From the IMG/VR virus record IMGVR_UViG_3300025674_000226, positions 1 through 31,122 of that record: a DNA stretch of 31,122 bases; one strand, given 5' to 3'. The translations under genes and the position numbers were made by a program. The notes under the pieces were generated by a model. The model had not been told where the DNA came from and searched no databases. It worked only from the letters and a program-made list of their open reading frames with translations. The first letter of the stretch is position 1. The number at the start of each line of letters is the position of its first letter. The stretch is from a virus. Of the stretch, positions 8,315-14,510 are shown in pieces.

Positions 8315-8626
8315 TTATATCTCCATTTTGTCACAGCCACAGTTCTTACAGCCACAAACTTCATCAATCTCAACAACTAATGTTGTATCACCTTTTATAA
8401 CTCTATGGTAATGATTTTTAGGTATAAAATAAACCTCACCTTCAACTAAATCAATAGGTAATTCATCATCCATTTGGAGCTTCCAGTTACCAGACTCTTT
8501 TACTGTGATATACCTATCCTTCTTATCTCTATGCCATACCAAATCATCAATATCTACATCTGATGCAAATTCTCTTATCAGTGTTTTATTAATTCTCTTC
8601 TCTGTATAAGGTTTATCTACCACCAC
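8315..8626 (-). CDS. Cupin-fold protein with Cys-rich tail
   Basis: 103 residues. Residues about 27-92 read as a single cupin barrel: DLVWHRDKKDRYITV, WKLQMDDELPIDLVEGEVYFIPK, then NHYHRVIKGDTTLVVEI. The His residues of WHRD and NHYHR are plausible metal ligands. The last dozen residues are CGCKNCGCDK, a possible extra metal site. Enzyme activity cannot be assigned; small phage cupins are usually uncharacterised. The start is GTG; GTG 8626 and GTG 8623 are both possible. GGAGG is three bases before the first and six before the second, so 8623 is slightly favoured. It overlaps the upstream gene by ten bases. Confidence 0.75.
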   Translation of the reverse strand: MVVDKPYTEKRINKTLIREFASDVDIDDLVWHRDKKDRYITVKESGNWKLQMDDELPIDLVEGEVYFIPKNHYHRVIKGDTTLVVEIDEVCGCKNCGCDKMEI

Positions 8627-9183
8627 TTACCTCCACCAGATAATCCTAATGATTTGGCATAGCGGGGGAGCCTGCACGCCCAATATGAAGCTTTCGTTTT
8701 ATCCTTCGCTTGTTCACAGTTGTGTCTTGAGGCGAAAGCCGCCTTTGCCTTTGGATCTTTCAGCTTTACGGATAATGAAGCTCCACCACTCTTAGCTCCA
8801 AAACTTACTTTTTTCACATTTCCAGTCTTGGGGTTCTTTACATAAACATAAAATTTTTTACTACCACCTCTTTTGGGTTTGCCTAACTGAACTTTCTTAC
8901 CTTGATATTCAGCCTCAACCATTACTGGGCAATCAAGAGGTACTTTCTCACCTTCAAATTCGCCAAATTGACCAATATCTGTTGTTTCTAATAACTCAAT
9001 ATCCATCTCATCAATATTATCTAACTTACCTTCCTTATATAACCTTCTTGCTTCGTTATATAATGCAAAATAGTTATCACTATACATTCTAAAAATATTC
9101 TCAGATAATAATATGTTATTATCAACGTGATAATCAATTGCTTCTGTTATTTTTTGTTCCTGTAATATGTTAGTTAACTTCAT
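8617..9183 (-). CDS. Putative internal head protein with RHNCEQ...YWACR domain
   Basis: 188 residues, start MKLTNILQEQKITEA. L-Q-E (7-9) is a candidate protease site. Residues about 90-188 contain a highly patterned domain: GKPKRGGSKKFYVYVKNP, KVSFGAKSGG, ASRHNCEQAKDKTKASYWAC, and the end SGGGKWW. I recognise this combination from uncharacterised proteins that are widespread in marine phages and usually sit near structural genes. The two Cys and one His (RHNC...YWAC) may bind metal. The start overlaps the preceding stop as TAATG, after AAGGAA. Confidence 0.8.
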   Translation of the reverse strand: MKLTNILQEQKITEAIDYHVDNNILLSENIFRMYSDNYFALYNEARRLYKEGKLDNIDEMDIELLETTDIGQFGEFEGEKVPLDCPVMVEAEYQGKKVQLGKPKRGGSKKFYVYVKNPKTGNVKKVSFGAKSGGASLSVKLKDPKAKAAFASRHNCEQAKDKTKASYWACRLPRYAKSLGLSGGGKWW

Positions 9184-9386
9184 TATTCCTTATCCCCATC
9201 CATATAGTTGAAAACTGATTGTAAATAATCTAAAGCTTTTGTAATCTTTGATTGTGTCCATGCAGGTAGTTCATCATTATTTTCAATCTTGTTTAATAAC
9301 ATTGATGCGATCTTAGCTGTTCTTTTTAGTTCACTTCTTGCCATTGAACCTTCATCGTCACCTTCTAGTAAGTTAGTTAGTTTCAT
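9183..9386 (-). CDS. Small helical putative internal head protein
   Basis: 67 residues, start MKLTNLLEGDDEGSMARSEL; L-L-E followed by G is the predicted cleavage point after residue 8. The body (MARSELKRTAKIASMLLNKI then DELPAWTQSKITKALDYLQS) is a compact helical domain that I have seen repeatedly as a stand-alone or C-terminal module in marine T4-like phages, without known function. The ribosome site and first codons share an exact 18-base match with the gene starting at 8313. Both neighbours are similar N-terminus genes, so the group is likely expressed together late in infection. Confidence 0.8.
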   Translation of the reverse strand: MKLTNLLEGDDEGSMARSELKRTAKIASMLLNKIENNDELPAWTQSKITKALDYLQSVFNYMDGDKE

Positions 9387-9395
9387 ATTATATCT

Positions 9396-9701
9396 CTATT
9401 TCTGCATTATGGCTTTTTTCTTAGGTCTGCCCTTATCACCATAGTGCTTACGTTTTCTTGCTACAGCGTTCTTTTTTTCCTTCTTAGACATTTTAGCGGC
9501 AACTGCTGCTTTTCTACACTTAGGATAAGCTCTTTGACCACCCTTACGTGACTTACTGTCTGCAGATGCACCACAGGGAGGATGTTTACCAGACTTATCT
9601 TTACGACTAATATCTACCCACTTTTCTTTCATCCATCTACCTATGCCACTATCTGCATAAGTTTTTTCATCTATCTGTGCTAAAACTTCACTTAGTTTCA
9701 T
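9396..9701 (-). CDS. Putative internal head protein, DUF5872-like basic domain
   Basis: 101 residues, start MKLSEVLAQIDEKTYADSG. Its N-terminus is a looser member of the shared motif, with I-D-E at 10-12 as the closest protease-like site. Residues 24-95 read KEKWVDISRKDKSGKHPPCG, RAYPKCRKAAVAAKMSKKEK and an Arg/Lys-rich end. This looks like the small basic domain I recall as DUF5872, common in phages; the name is from memory. Two Cys (PPCG, PKCR) are conserved in that domain. The start codon lies within the last 14 bases of the GIY-YIG gene, so the endonuclease gene abuts it. Confidence 0.78.
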   Translation of the reverse strand: MKLSEVLAQIDEKTYADSGIGRWMKEKWVDISRKDKSGKHPPCGASADSKSRKGGQRAYPKCRKAAVAAKMSKKEKKNAVARKRKHYGDKGRPKKKAIMQK

Positions 9702-10311
9702 CTATCTTCTCTATCGCTTTTATTTTTCCCTTTGGTGTGTCTCTAACAACTCTTAGACCTTCACTACGAAATCTCTTCCACAATGTCTCCACACTCAAAC
9801 CAACAACCTTAGAAGCTTTATTTACACTACCACAAGACAAAACTGCCTCCACTATTGTTTCTGTTTCTACACCAGACCACGCTGGGTTTCCTTTGCCCTT
9901 ATGTAGAGCAGACATTGTTTTTCTCTGGCTACTTGGTTGTGGTTTGTTTTTGTATGTGCCAGCTTTTCCTGTATTCCAAGGTATGTTTCCCTTTTTCCAA
10001 GCATTCAAACCGCCCCTATCACCTTGCCCACCAATCTGTATGTTATAGTATGGATTTTTCTTAGCAATCCATTCTATCTCTTTCTGGTATGCTTCTTCTT
10101 CGGTCAAACCACCTTCTAAAATCTCACAGGTAAAACTTTCTTTTCCATACTTGTTTACCGCATTTATTATTGCAGTGCCTTCACCAACATAACCTGCTTG
10201 ATGTTTTAGTAAATGTGTCTTACCAATATAGTTGTGACTTTCCTTACCAACCAGTTTGGTTTCGTATACTAAATAAGTATCTTTATCTTTACAAGATGGA
10301 TAAGTTGCCAT
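9688..10311 (-). CDS. GIY-YIG homing endonuclease (Seg-like)
   Basis: 207 residues. The nuclease domain spans about 12-97: TYLVYETKLVG...HNYIGKT (GIY-YIG strands), YVGEGTAIINAVNKYGKESF (42-60), and the acidic helix with EEEAYQKEIEWI before YYNIQIGGQGD. It resembles the YIGxH...YLGSG subgroup of free-standing phage endonucleases. A helix-turn-helix-like segment near the C-terminus (SVNKASKVVGLSVETLWKRF) would bind DNA. Known role: it cuts a relative lacking the gene and spreads by repair. It breaks up a run of small head-protein genes, and its last 14 bases overlap the next start. It appears less A+T-rich than its neighbours by eye, as expected for a transferred gene. Confidence 0.88.
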   Translation of the reverse strand: MATYPSCKDKDTYLVYETKLVGKESHNYIGKTHLLKHQAGYVGEGTAIINAVNKYGKESFTCEILEGGLTEEEAYQKEIEWIAKKNPYYNIQIGGQGDRGGLNAWKKGNIPWNTGKAGTYKNKPQPSSQRKTMSALHKGKGNPAWSGVETETIVEAVLSCGSVNKASKVVGLSVETLWKRFRSEGLRVVRDTPKGKIKAIEKIDETK

Positions 10312-10314
10312 AGT

Positions 10315-10491
10315 CTATCTCTTACTTACTTCATTAAGATTTAGTTCTTGTTCTTCTTTCTTTTCTTCTTTGTTTTTCTTGGAAACTTTATCAGCTAACT
10401 TATCTACCACTGGTGATGGAACACCAACTTGTTTCAACGCAGCTTTTGCAGCCTCACCAGCTACTTTCTTTGCAATCTTCTTGATATTCAT
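10315..10491 (-). CDS. Very small Lys/Glu-rich protein
   Basis: 58 residues, start MNIKKIAKKVAGEAAKAALK, end NEVSKR. AAAGGG lies seven bases before ATG 10491 and the start overlaps the preceding stop as TAATG, so it is very likely translated. Residues 1-20 make an amphipathic basic helix; the rest is Lys/Glu-rich. There is no MKL-type targeting peptide, but size, charge and position in the run of candidate internal head proteins suggest it may belong to the same packaged set. No family recognised. Confidence 0.65.
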   Translation of the reverse strand: MNIKKIAKKVAGEAAKAALKQVGVPSPVVDKLADKVSKKNKEEKKEEQELNLNEVSKR

Positions 10492-10721
10492 TATTTACCC
10501 TTTGTTTTCCAAGTGCCACCTTTAGATTTATAATACTTTGCAGCCCAAGCGTTTGCATATGCTGATGGATATACCTTGAACTTATTCTTAGCGGCTCTTA
10601 TAGCAGCAGCCCACTTCTTTTTATCATTAGGTACATTCTTTTCAGTAAAAAGTTTTACTTCACGCATGTCCTTACGAGTAATATTAGGGTTTCTACCTTC
10701 TAATAAATCAGACAACTTCAT
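10491..10721 (-). CDS. Putative internal head protein, VYPSAYANAWA domain
   Basis: 76 residues, start MKLSDLLEGRNPN, with L-L-E followed by G as the predicted processing site. Residues 32-72 (NDKKKWAAAIRAAKNKFK, VYPSAYANAWAAKYYKSKGG) form a small basic domain that recurs in many marine phages with no assigned function. Its coding start TTATTAGAAGGTA is shared at the DNA level with the gene at 8313. The mature product would be strongly basic, which suits binding of packaged DNA (inference). Start and stop codons interlock with both neighbours as TAATG. Confidence 0.8.
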   Translation of the reverse strand: MKLSDLLEGRNPNITRKDMREVKLFTEKNVPNDKKKWAAAIRAAKNKFKVYPSAYANAWAAKYYKSKGGTWKTKGK

Positions 10722-10963
10722 TACTTATCACCGCAGGTGCATTCGCCTTCATTCATACCACAAGCTCTACAACAACCTTCTTCTAGTCCTTCTTCTTCAT
10801 CACTTGTATGTGTATCATCCATAGCGTCAAAAAACTTCTTCTTTTCTTCACCACTAAGATCTTCTATAGAATCTACACCATGCTTAGCTAACATAGCCTT
10901 AAACTTTTTCTGATATTCTGCCTTATCACCTTTAGCTTCTTTTAATAAATCTGTTAGTTTCAT
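10721..10963 (-). CDS. Putative internal head protein with C-terminal Cys cluster
   Basis: 80 residues, start MKLTDLLKEAKGDK; L-K-E followed by A is the predicted site. Residues 14-48 (EYQKKFKAMLAKHGVDSIED, then SGEEKKKFFDAMD) are a small helical module that I know from several marine-phage proteins. The end, GCCRACGMNEGECTCGDK, has five Cys in CC-x2-C and C-x-C spacing and could hold a zinc ion. AGAGGAAATAAC precedes the ATG. It is the second gene after the terminator, in the block of head-region genes. Confidence 0.8.
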   Translation of the reverse strand: MKLTDLLKEAKGDKAEYQKKFKAMLAKHGVDSIEDLSGEEKKKFFDAMDDTHTSDEEEGLEEGCCRACGMNEGECTCGDK

Positions 10964-10964
10964 G

Positions 10965-11270
10965 TTATTTCCTCTTATTTTTACAGCCTTTATTATATCC
11001 TTTTAACCTACTCTTCTCTTTACGCCCTTTATTTTTACTAGATTTCTCAAAACCAGCTATCTTACCATTCTTATGGCTTGCATCCTTACCATCACCATTA
11101 CCATAAGTACCTTTTTCACGATTATACTTATTTAACTCAGAACGATATTTTATTCTCTCTGGAGAGTTATTATACTTCTTCTCCTTAGAATAATCCCTAC
11201 CTTGAGCCTTACCCCACTTACGTTCTTCTATTTGTGATAATATTTCATCTAGTAATTCACGCAAATTCAT
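10965..11270 (-). CDS. Putative internal head protein with HNH-like basic domain
   Basis: 101 residues from ATG 11270 (MNLRELLDEILSQIEERKWG). A longer frame to 11354 would begin inside the terminator hairpin, so the internal ATG with GGAG nine bases upstream is chosen. The N-terminus has L-D-E at 7-9. Residues 20-95 (KAQGRDYSKEKKYNNSPERI, LNKYNREKGTYGNGDGKDAS, HKNGKIAGFEKSSKNKGR) resemble a family of small phage proteins related to HNH nucleases. The D-x-x-H of GDGKDASHK remains, but the full HNH catalytic set is not visible, so a binding rather than cutting role is likely. Confidence 0.78.
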   Translation of the reverse strand: MNLRELLDEILSQIEERKWGKAQGRDYSKEKKYNNSPERIKYRSELNKYNREKGTYGNGDGKDASHKNGKIAGFEKSSKNKGRKEKSRLKGYNKGCKNKRK

Positions 11271-11306
11271 ATATATACTCCATATAATAATCCTAATATA
11301 AATATA

Positions 11307-11339
11307 AAAAGGGTATGCGTAAATTACACATACCCTTTT
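11307..11339 (-). terminator. Intrinsic transcription terminator
   Basis: Perfect 11-base arms at 11307-11317 and 11329-11339; the loop continues pairing after one mismatch (GTA/TAC). Read on the minus strand, the GGGTATG...CATACCC stem is followed by TTTTTATATTT, a classic U-tract. It lies about 25 bases after the stop of the gene at 11364 and before the start at 11270. It therefore ends the unit carrying the tmRNA and separates it from the head-protein run. The arms end in A4/T4, so it could also act on plus-strand transcripts. Confidence 0.85.
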
Positions 11340-11363
11340 AAATATCATACACAATAATACATA

Positions 11364-11669
11364 TTATTTTTTATATACTATTGTTGCCTGTCTTCTTTGG
11401 CTATCTGGATTGTATGCAGTGTTAACACTTACTATATTATCACTTCCTACTTCTGCAGTAAAATCTTTTATCATCTGCAATAGGGTTTCTTGATTTCTGT
11501 GTTGAATTACAGTAGTTAATTCCTCTGATTTAGGTTTAGGGGAACTCTTTGGTTCTTCAACTACTTTTTCTTCAACGGTTGTTTCTTCAACTTTTTCTTC
11601 AACTTTTTCTTCAACTTTTTTTACAACAGGTGCTTTTTTTGCTGCGGCTTTGGTTTTTGCTTTTGCCAT
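11364..11669 (-). CDS. Low-complexity Lys/Glu protein with folded C-terminal part
   Basis: 101 residues. The first 15 are Ala/Lys-rich (MAKAKTKAAAKKAPVVKK), then VEEKVEEKVEE-type repeats to about residue 47. A compact alpha/beta-like end follows (ELTTVIQHRNQETLLQMIKD, then NIVSVNTAYNPDSQRRQATIV). The basic head plus acidic middle could bind nucleic acid or basic partners, but no family is recognised. GGAG lies about ten bases before ATG 11669. It is the only gene between the tmRNA 3' end and the terminator. Confidence 0.7.
   Translation of the reverse strand: MAKAKTKAAAKKAPVVKKVEEKVEEKVEETTVEEKVVEEPKSSPKPKSEELTTVIQHRNQETLLQMIKDFTAEVGSDNIVSVNTAYNPDSQRRQATIVYKK
11584..11619. repeat. Three tandem 12-base units inside a CDS
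   Basis: The unit TTCTTCAACTTT (plus strand) or a one-base variant repeats three times with period 12 (11584-11595, 11596-11607, 11608-11619). It encodes the VEEK repeats of the overlapping gene. The period is a multiple of three, so copy-number change would keep the frame, as expected of slippage-prone linker repeats. Confidence 0.75.
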
Positions 11670-11692
11670 GACTCATATTCTCCATATTATTT

Positions 11693-11975
11693 TGGTGGAC
11701 CAGATGGGAGTCGAACCCATGTCCTGTCTATCTTCATTATTAACCGATATACATGGTTAGTTACTACTCACATAATCGACAATGCTTCTTTTATAATGAC
11801 ACTCTTATGTAACTATCAAAAGAATAAATTTTGTTACTGAGTGGTTTAGCTCTAAGCGGCTAAACGATATTCCTGAGTTTCGTCAGTTATTGTTTTGATA
11901 CTTTGATAACGGAGCCAAGCATCTTCTCCGCCATGCGTCTAATAGATCCAATACCAGTCGATGCCTTTCTGGCCC
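11693..11975 (-). ncRNA. ssrA: tmRNA (ssrA), phage-encoded
   Basis: The 3' end on the minus strand reads GGACATGGGTTCGACTCCCA, then TCTGGTCCACCA: a five-pair T arm with TTCGACT loop, an acceptor strand and an encoded CCA. The 5' end GGGCCAG (from 11975) pairs over seven bases with CTGGTCC, including the G-U at the third pair typical of tmRNA. ATCGACTGG follows, like the D-loop region of bacterial tmRNA. An internal reading frame (11852-11887) encodes TDETQEYRLAA then TAG, ending in the LAA degradation signal; the resume codon could be a codon or two earlier. CTTAGAGC after it also matches bacterial tmRNA. It starts right after the stop codon of the zinc-ribbon gene, so it must be cut from a longer transcript. 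Confidence 0.93.
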
Positions 11976-12134
11976 TTATCCTTTTAATAATTGTTTTTTG
12001 TTTTTATCAAAATTTTCTTGTAAGTTTCCAGCACCTTGACATTTAGGACAAAGCTTGGGTTTTCCACCATAAGATTCTATAATTCTCTTACCCTTACAAA
12101 CACCACATATCAATGTATCTGTTATATTACTCAT
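11976..12134 (-). CDS. Tiny zinc-ribbon protein upstream of tmRNA
   Basis: 52 residues from ATG 12134, after AAGGAACATAT. The sequence has two CxxC-type pairs: LICGVCKGK (9-16) and KLCPKCQGAGN (27-37). Their G-x-G context resembles a DnaJ-type or rubredoxin-like zinc ribbon. Such mini-ribbons may bind RNA, DNA or a protein partner; none can be named here. The stop codon TAA (11976-11978) directly abuts the mature 5' end of the tmRNA, so the two share a transcript and processing must cut just after this gene. Confidence 0.7.
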   Translation of the reverse strand: MSNITDTLICGVCKGKRIIESYGGKPKLCPKCQGAGNLQENFDKNKKQLLKG

Positions 12135-12143
12135 ATATGTTCC

Positions 12144-12485
12144 TTATTTTTTATAAAGTCCCATAGCTCTACCTTTTTTAGTGGTTTTAACAGCCTTTTT
12201 TGTAATTCTTCTTTGTTTACCTTTACGTGATATGGCTGATCTTCTACCTCTTCTTTTAGCGGCAGCTTTAGATATTTTTCTTAAAGATAAAGGAAGTGCT
12301 TTCTTTCTCTTTCTAACTATCTTCAAAGAACCCTTAATTCTTCTAGCTCTTTTCTTCATAGGACCAAAAAGAATTTTAGCGTCGCCTTCACCTTCAAAAA
12401 GCATTTCGTTTAATACTTCTATATATATCTCTTCTACTAAATCTTCTAATTCTTTTTCAGAAATCACTTCTACATTAGAATCCAA
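12144..12485 (-). CDS. Acidic leader plus very basic core: probable packaged DNA-binding protein
   Basis: 113 residues from a TTG at 12485, supported by GGAG about seven bases upstream and no nearby ATG. Residues 1-35 are acidic (about ten Glu/Asp) and end with NEMLFEGEGDA; L-F-E followed by G is a gp21-type cleavage site. Residues 43-113 are nearly all Lys/Arg/Ser/Ala (MKKRARRIKG...RRGRRSAISRKGKQRRITKK). The design fits a protein whose acidic propeptide is removed in the prohead to release a histone-like core (inference). It overlaps no neighbour but its ribosome site includes the stop of the upstream gene. Confidence 0.75.
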   Translation of the reverse strand: MDSNVEVISEKELEDLVEEIYIEVLNEMLFEGEGDAKILFGPMKKRARRIKGSLKIVRKRKKALPLSLRKISKAAAKRRGRRSAISRKGKQRRITKKAVKTTKKGRAMGLYKK

Positions 12486-12487
12486 AA

Positions 12488-12748
12488 TTAATCTCCAAAA
12501 ATATTATTTAAAATATTTTCCAACTTATTATAGTTTTTATCATTAATAACAACAGCATATCTGTGACTAGCTCTTACTCTATAGTGACCTACTAAATGGG
12601 AGCTATAACTATTCTTAATAGATTCAATAGGTTCTAATCCATATTTTTGTGGAAAAGTGGCAACCAGCATGTTGCCACCATCCAAAATATTCCACTCATT
12701 ACCGTTTTTTAAAATATTTAATGAGTCTCCATTTATTTTTTCTTCCAT
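12488..12748 (-). CDS. Small unknown protein
   Basis: 86 residues, likely a small alpha/beta fold: strands around NEWNILDGGNMLVATFP (18-34), a charged middle, and YRVRASHRYAVVINDKNY (56-73) before a C-terminal helix. No family recognised. The ATG comes directly after the stop of the glycosyltransferase-like gene, indicating coupled translation. Nothing in the sequence points to a function. Confidence 0.65.
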   Translation of the reverse strand: MEEKINGDSLNILKNGNEWNILDGGNMLVATFPQKYGLEPIESIKNSYSSHLVGHYRVRASHRYAVVINDKNYNKLENILNNIFGD

Positions 12749-14074
12749 TTAAAAATATTCCATATATTTAGCATTAAGATTAATTTGATTTTCTCTATTT
12801 AATTCAATATTGTCCCTTAAATAGTAGAAGTAATCATCAATGTTGTTATTAATATTATAAATATTATCTGTGTATTCTTTTAAAGCAAGTGCTTTCTTTT
12901 TACCCTCTTCAATGTTCTCAACCCAATAACTTATAGCTTCAATCCATCTTCTTGGAGAAGTTGTCATAATTGAAAAGTTTTTATCTTTAACGTCAGAAGG
13001 TAGTTGTGGATTACTCCACATTTCCTTATAACCACCAAATTCTGAAAACACAGGAATACAACCATATCTTAAAGATTCTACAATCTTTATTTCCGACTTA
13101 CAAGAGTTAAAAGCATTATGCTCAACATAAGCTAAACTAATATCAAACAATGAATAAAACTTACCATACTCTTCCAAAGGTAAAGCGTCAAATAGTTTTA
13201 TCCTACTATCGTCAAAATCTGAAAATAAAGCTCTTACCTTATTAGCGTATTTTTCTGCTTCGTTTTCTATTTCAACCTCTTTATATTTTCTTTCACCGTT
13301 TTCTTCATGTACTTCAACAGTAGTATCTTTTAATGCCATTCCAGCTAAAACAAAATGAGTATTTGGGTATTTTTTATATATCTCTCTAAGTATTGGAGCC
13401 ATTCTCTTAATATCATGAAAGTGAGAAGTTAATCCAGCCCAACCAATGATGATCTTATCATCAGTTGGGAACCAATCTCCAAGCATTTCTCTTCTTGTTT
13501 CTTCCTTATTTAAATTCCATTGTGGCAATTCCCAATCAAACTGATTGCGGAATATTTTAACATTATCATTAAAATTGCGAAACGTCTTATACAACTTCTC
13601 TGTTGTAGTAGTTACAATATCACTATTCTTTAATGAGTGAATGCTCATCTTATGTTTACCAGCTTTTTCCCATAATTGTTTCATAGGGTGGGTTGCTGGT
13701 AGATTAAACTCATTGTCATCAACATCATGAATAACTAATGGCTTAATTTTTGTTTTAGGCCACATTTTAGTAACACTTAAATAATGGCTATGAGAAGTTC
13801 CACACCTATGCATTACAACACAATCAGCAATCTTAATATGATTAGGTTGTAAATTTTCTGTATATATTATTTGTATATCATCACTATACTTCTTATACAA
13901 AGCTCTTAATGGTTCAAAAATTCTAAAAAAAGATGTTCCCGTTTCTGATGGTGTTGAAAAAACAACTGTTGGTTTCTCACCAAAAGATTTAGGATTTAAA
14001 AAAAACTTCTTTATTTGATTTCTTTGCTCTGCATTACTATATTGTAAATCTAAACTTCCATCAACCTCAGACAT
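12749..14074 (-). CDS. GT-B glycosyltransferase, GT4-like
   Basis: 441 residues with two Rossmann-like halves. The C-terminal half is diagnostic: IIIGWAGLTSHFHDI (208-222), a strand-helix RIKLFDALPLEEYGKFYSLF (291-310), then DISLAYVEHNAF and SCKSEIKIVESLRYGCIPV (324-342). Here the Lys/Glu-rich segment occupies the place of the EX7E sugar-nucleotide site of GT4 enzymes. It probably moves a sugar from a nucleotide donor to phage DNA, a virion protein or a host glycan; the acceptor cannot be told. GAGG precedes the ATG by a few bases. Confidence 0.82.
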   Translation of the reverse strand: MSEVDGSLDLQYSNAEQRNQIKKFFLNPKSFGEKPTVVFSTPSETGTSFFRIFEPLRALYKKYSDDIQIIYTENLQPNHIKIADCVVMHRCGTSHSHYLSVTKMWPKTKIKPLVIHDVDDNEFNLPATHPMKQLWEKAGKHKMSIHSLKNSDIVTTTTEKLYKTFRNFNDNVKIFRNQFDWELPQWNLNKEETRREMLGDWFPTDDKIIIGWAGLTSHFHDIKRMAPILREIYKKYPNTHFVLAGMALKDTTVEVHEENGERKYKEVEIENEAEKYANKVRALFSDFDDSRIKLFDALPLEEYGKFYSLFDISLAYVEHNAFNSCKSEIKIVESLRYGCIPVFSEFGGYKEMWSNPQLPSDVKDKNFSIMTTSPRRWIEAISYWVENIEEGKKKALALKEYTDNIYNINNNIDDYFYYLRDNIELNRENQINLNAKYMEYF

Positions 14075-14090
14075 CTAGCCTCGTTTCTTT

Positions 14091-14477
14091 CTATACATTT
14101 ATCTCAAAAGTTGCTTGCACTGTGTAAACAGCTTGTCTACCAACAGTTCCAGCACCACCTGCTCTATACATACCAGGTGTTACATCAACTTCAACAAGAT
14201 TAACCTTAGCGTTTGAAACACCATTTGTTTTCAAATTATCTACAATCAACTTACCAAGACCAACCATCTCTTGCGTAAAATTAATTTTTACCTGTTCTGA
14301 ATCTGCTAATGGAGCATTCATACTAGTCTTAATCATGAAAACATCACCTTCAAACTTAACATTCATCTCTGGTAACTTTTCAATATAATTAGCAATTATT
14401 TCAATAACATTTTGTGTTGAATGTTCTTCTGTTCTATTTGGTGACATTACATATACTTCTGGATTTGCCATCATCAT
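14091..14477 (-). CDS. Unknown protein, probable virion-region gene
   Basis: 128 residues from ATG 14477, the first of three ATGs in a row (MMMANPEVYVMSPN). GGAG lies nine bases upstream. A TTG at 14510 would extend it by 11 residues but has no ribosome site and lies within a hairpin. The protein has a helical first half and a strand-rich second half (VKINFTQEMVGLGKLIVDN, VNLVEVDVTPGMYRAGGAG, YTVQATFEINV). No family recognised. It lies between Hsp20 and the glycosyltransferase. Confidence 0.65.
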   Translation of the reverse strand: MMMANPEVYVMSPNRTEEHSTQNVIEIIANYIEKLPEMNVKFEGDVFMIKTSMNAPLADSEQVKINFTQEMVGLGKLIVDNLKTNGVSNAKVNLVEVDVTPGMYRAGGAGTVGRQAVYTVQATFEINV

Positions 14478-14496
14478 CTTTATTTTCTCCAATATA

Positions 14497-14510
14497 GTTG
14501 GATTCCCCAA
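14497..14510 (+). repeat. 14-base inverted repeat flanking hsp20, copy 1
   Basis: GTTGGATTCCCCAA here is the exact reverse complement of 15057-15070. The two copies bracket the hsp20 gene. No further identity extends outward. Confidence 0.6.

Noticed and set aside
8314-8376. Upstream extension of the gene at 8080-8313
   Set aside because: It overlaps the cupin gene and lacks a ribosome site; GGAGATATAAT and the MKL motif mark 8313 as the start.
11271-11354. Upstream extension of the HNH-like gene
   Set aside because: The added codons encode a Tyr/Ile-rich run lying across the terminator hairpin; ATG 11270 has its own GGAG.
11584-11619. Tandem 12-base repeats as CRISPR or regulatory array
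   Set aside because: No spacers; they are in-frame codon repeats for a Val-Glu-Glu-Lys linker.
11693-11780. A tRNA gene at the encoded CCA end
   Set aside because: The acceptor strand has no partner at tRNA distance; it pairs instead 280 bases away, and a tag frame lies between, so it is the 3' part of a tmRNA.
14478-14510. TTG 14510 start for the gene at 14091
   Set aside because: No ribosome site and it begins inside a stable hairpin; three ATGs with GGAG follow.
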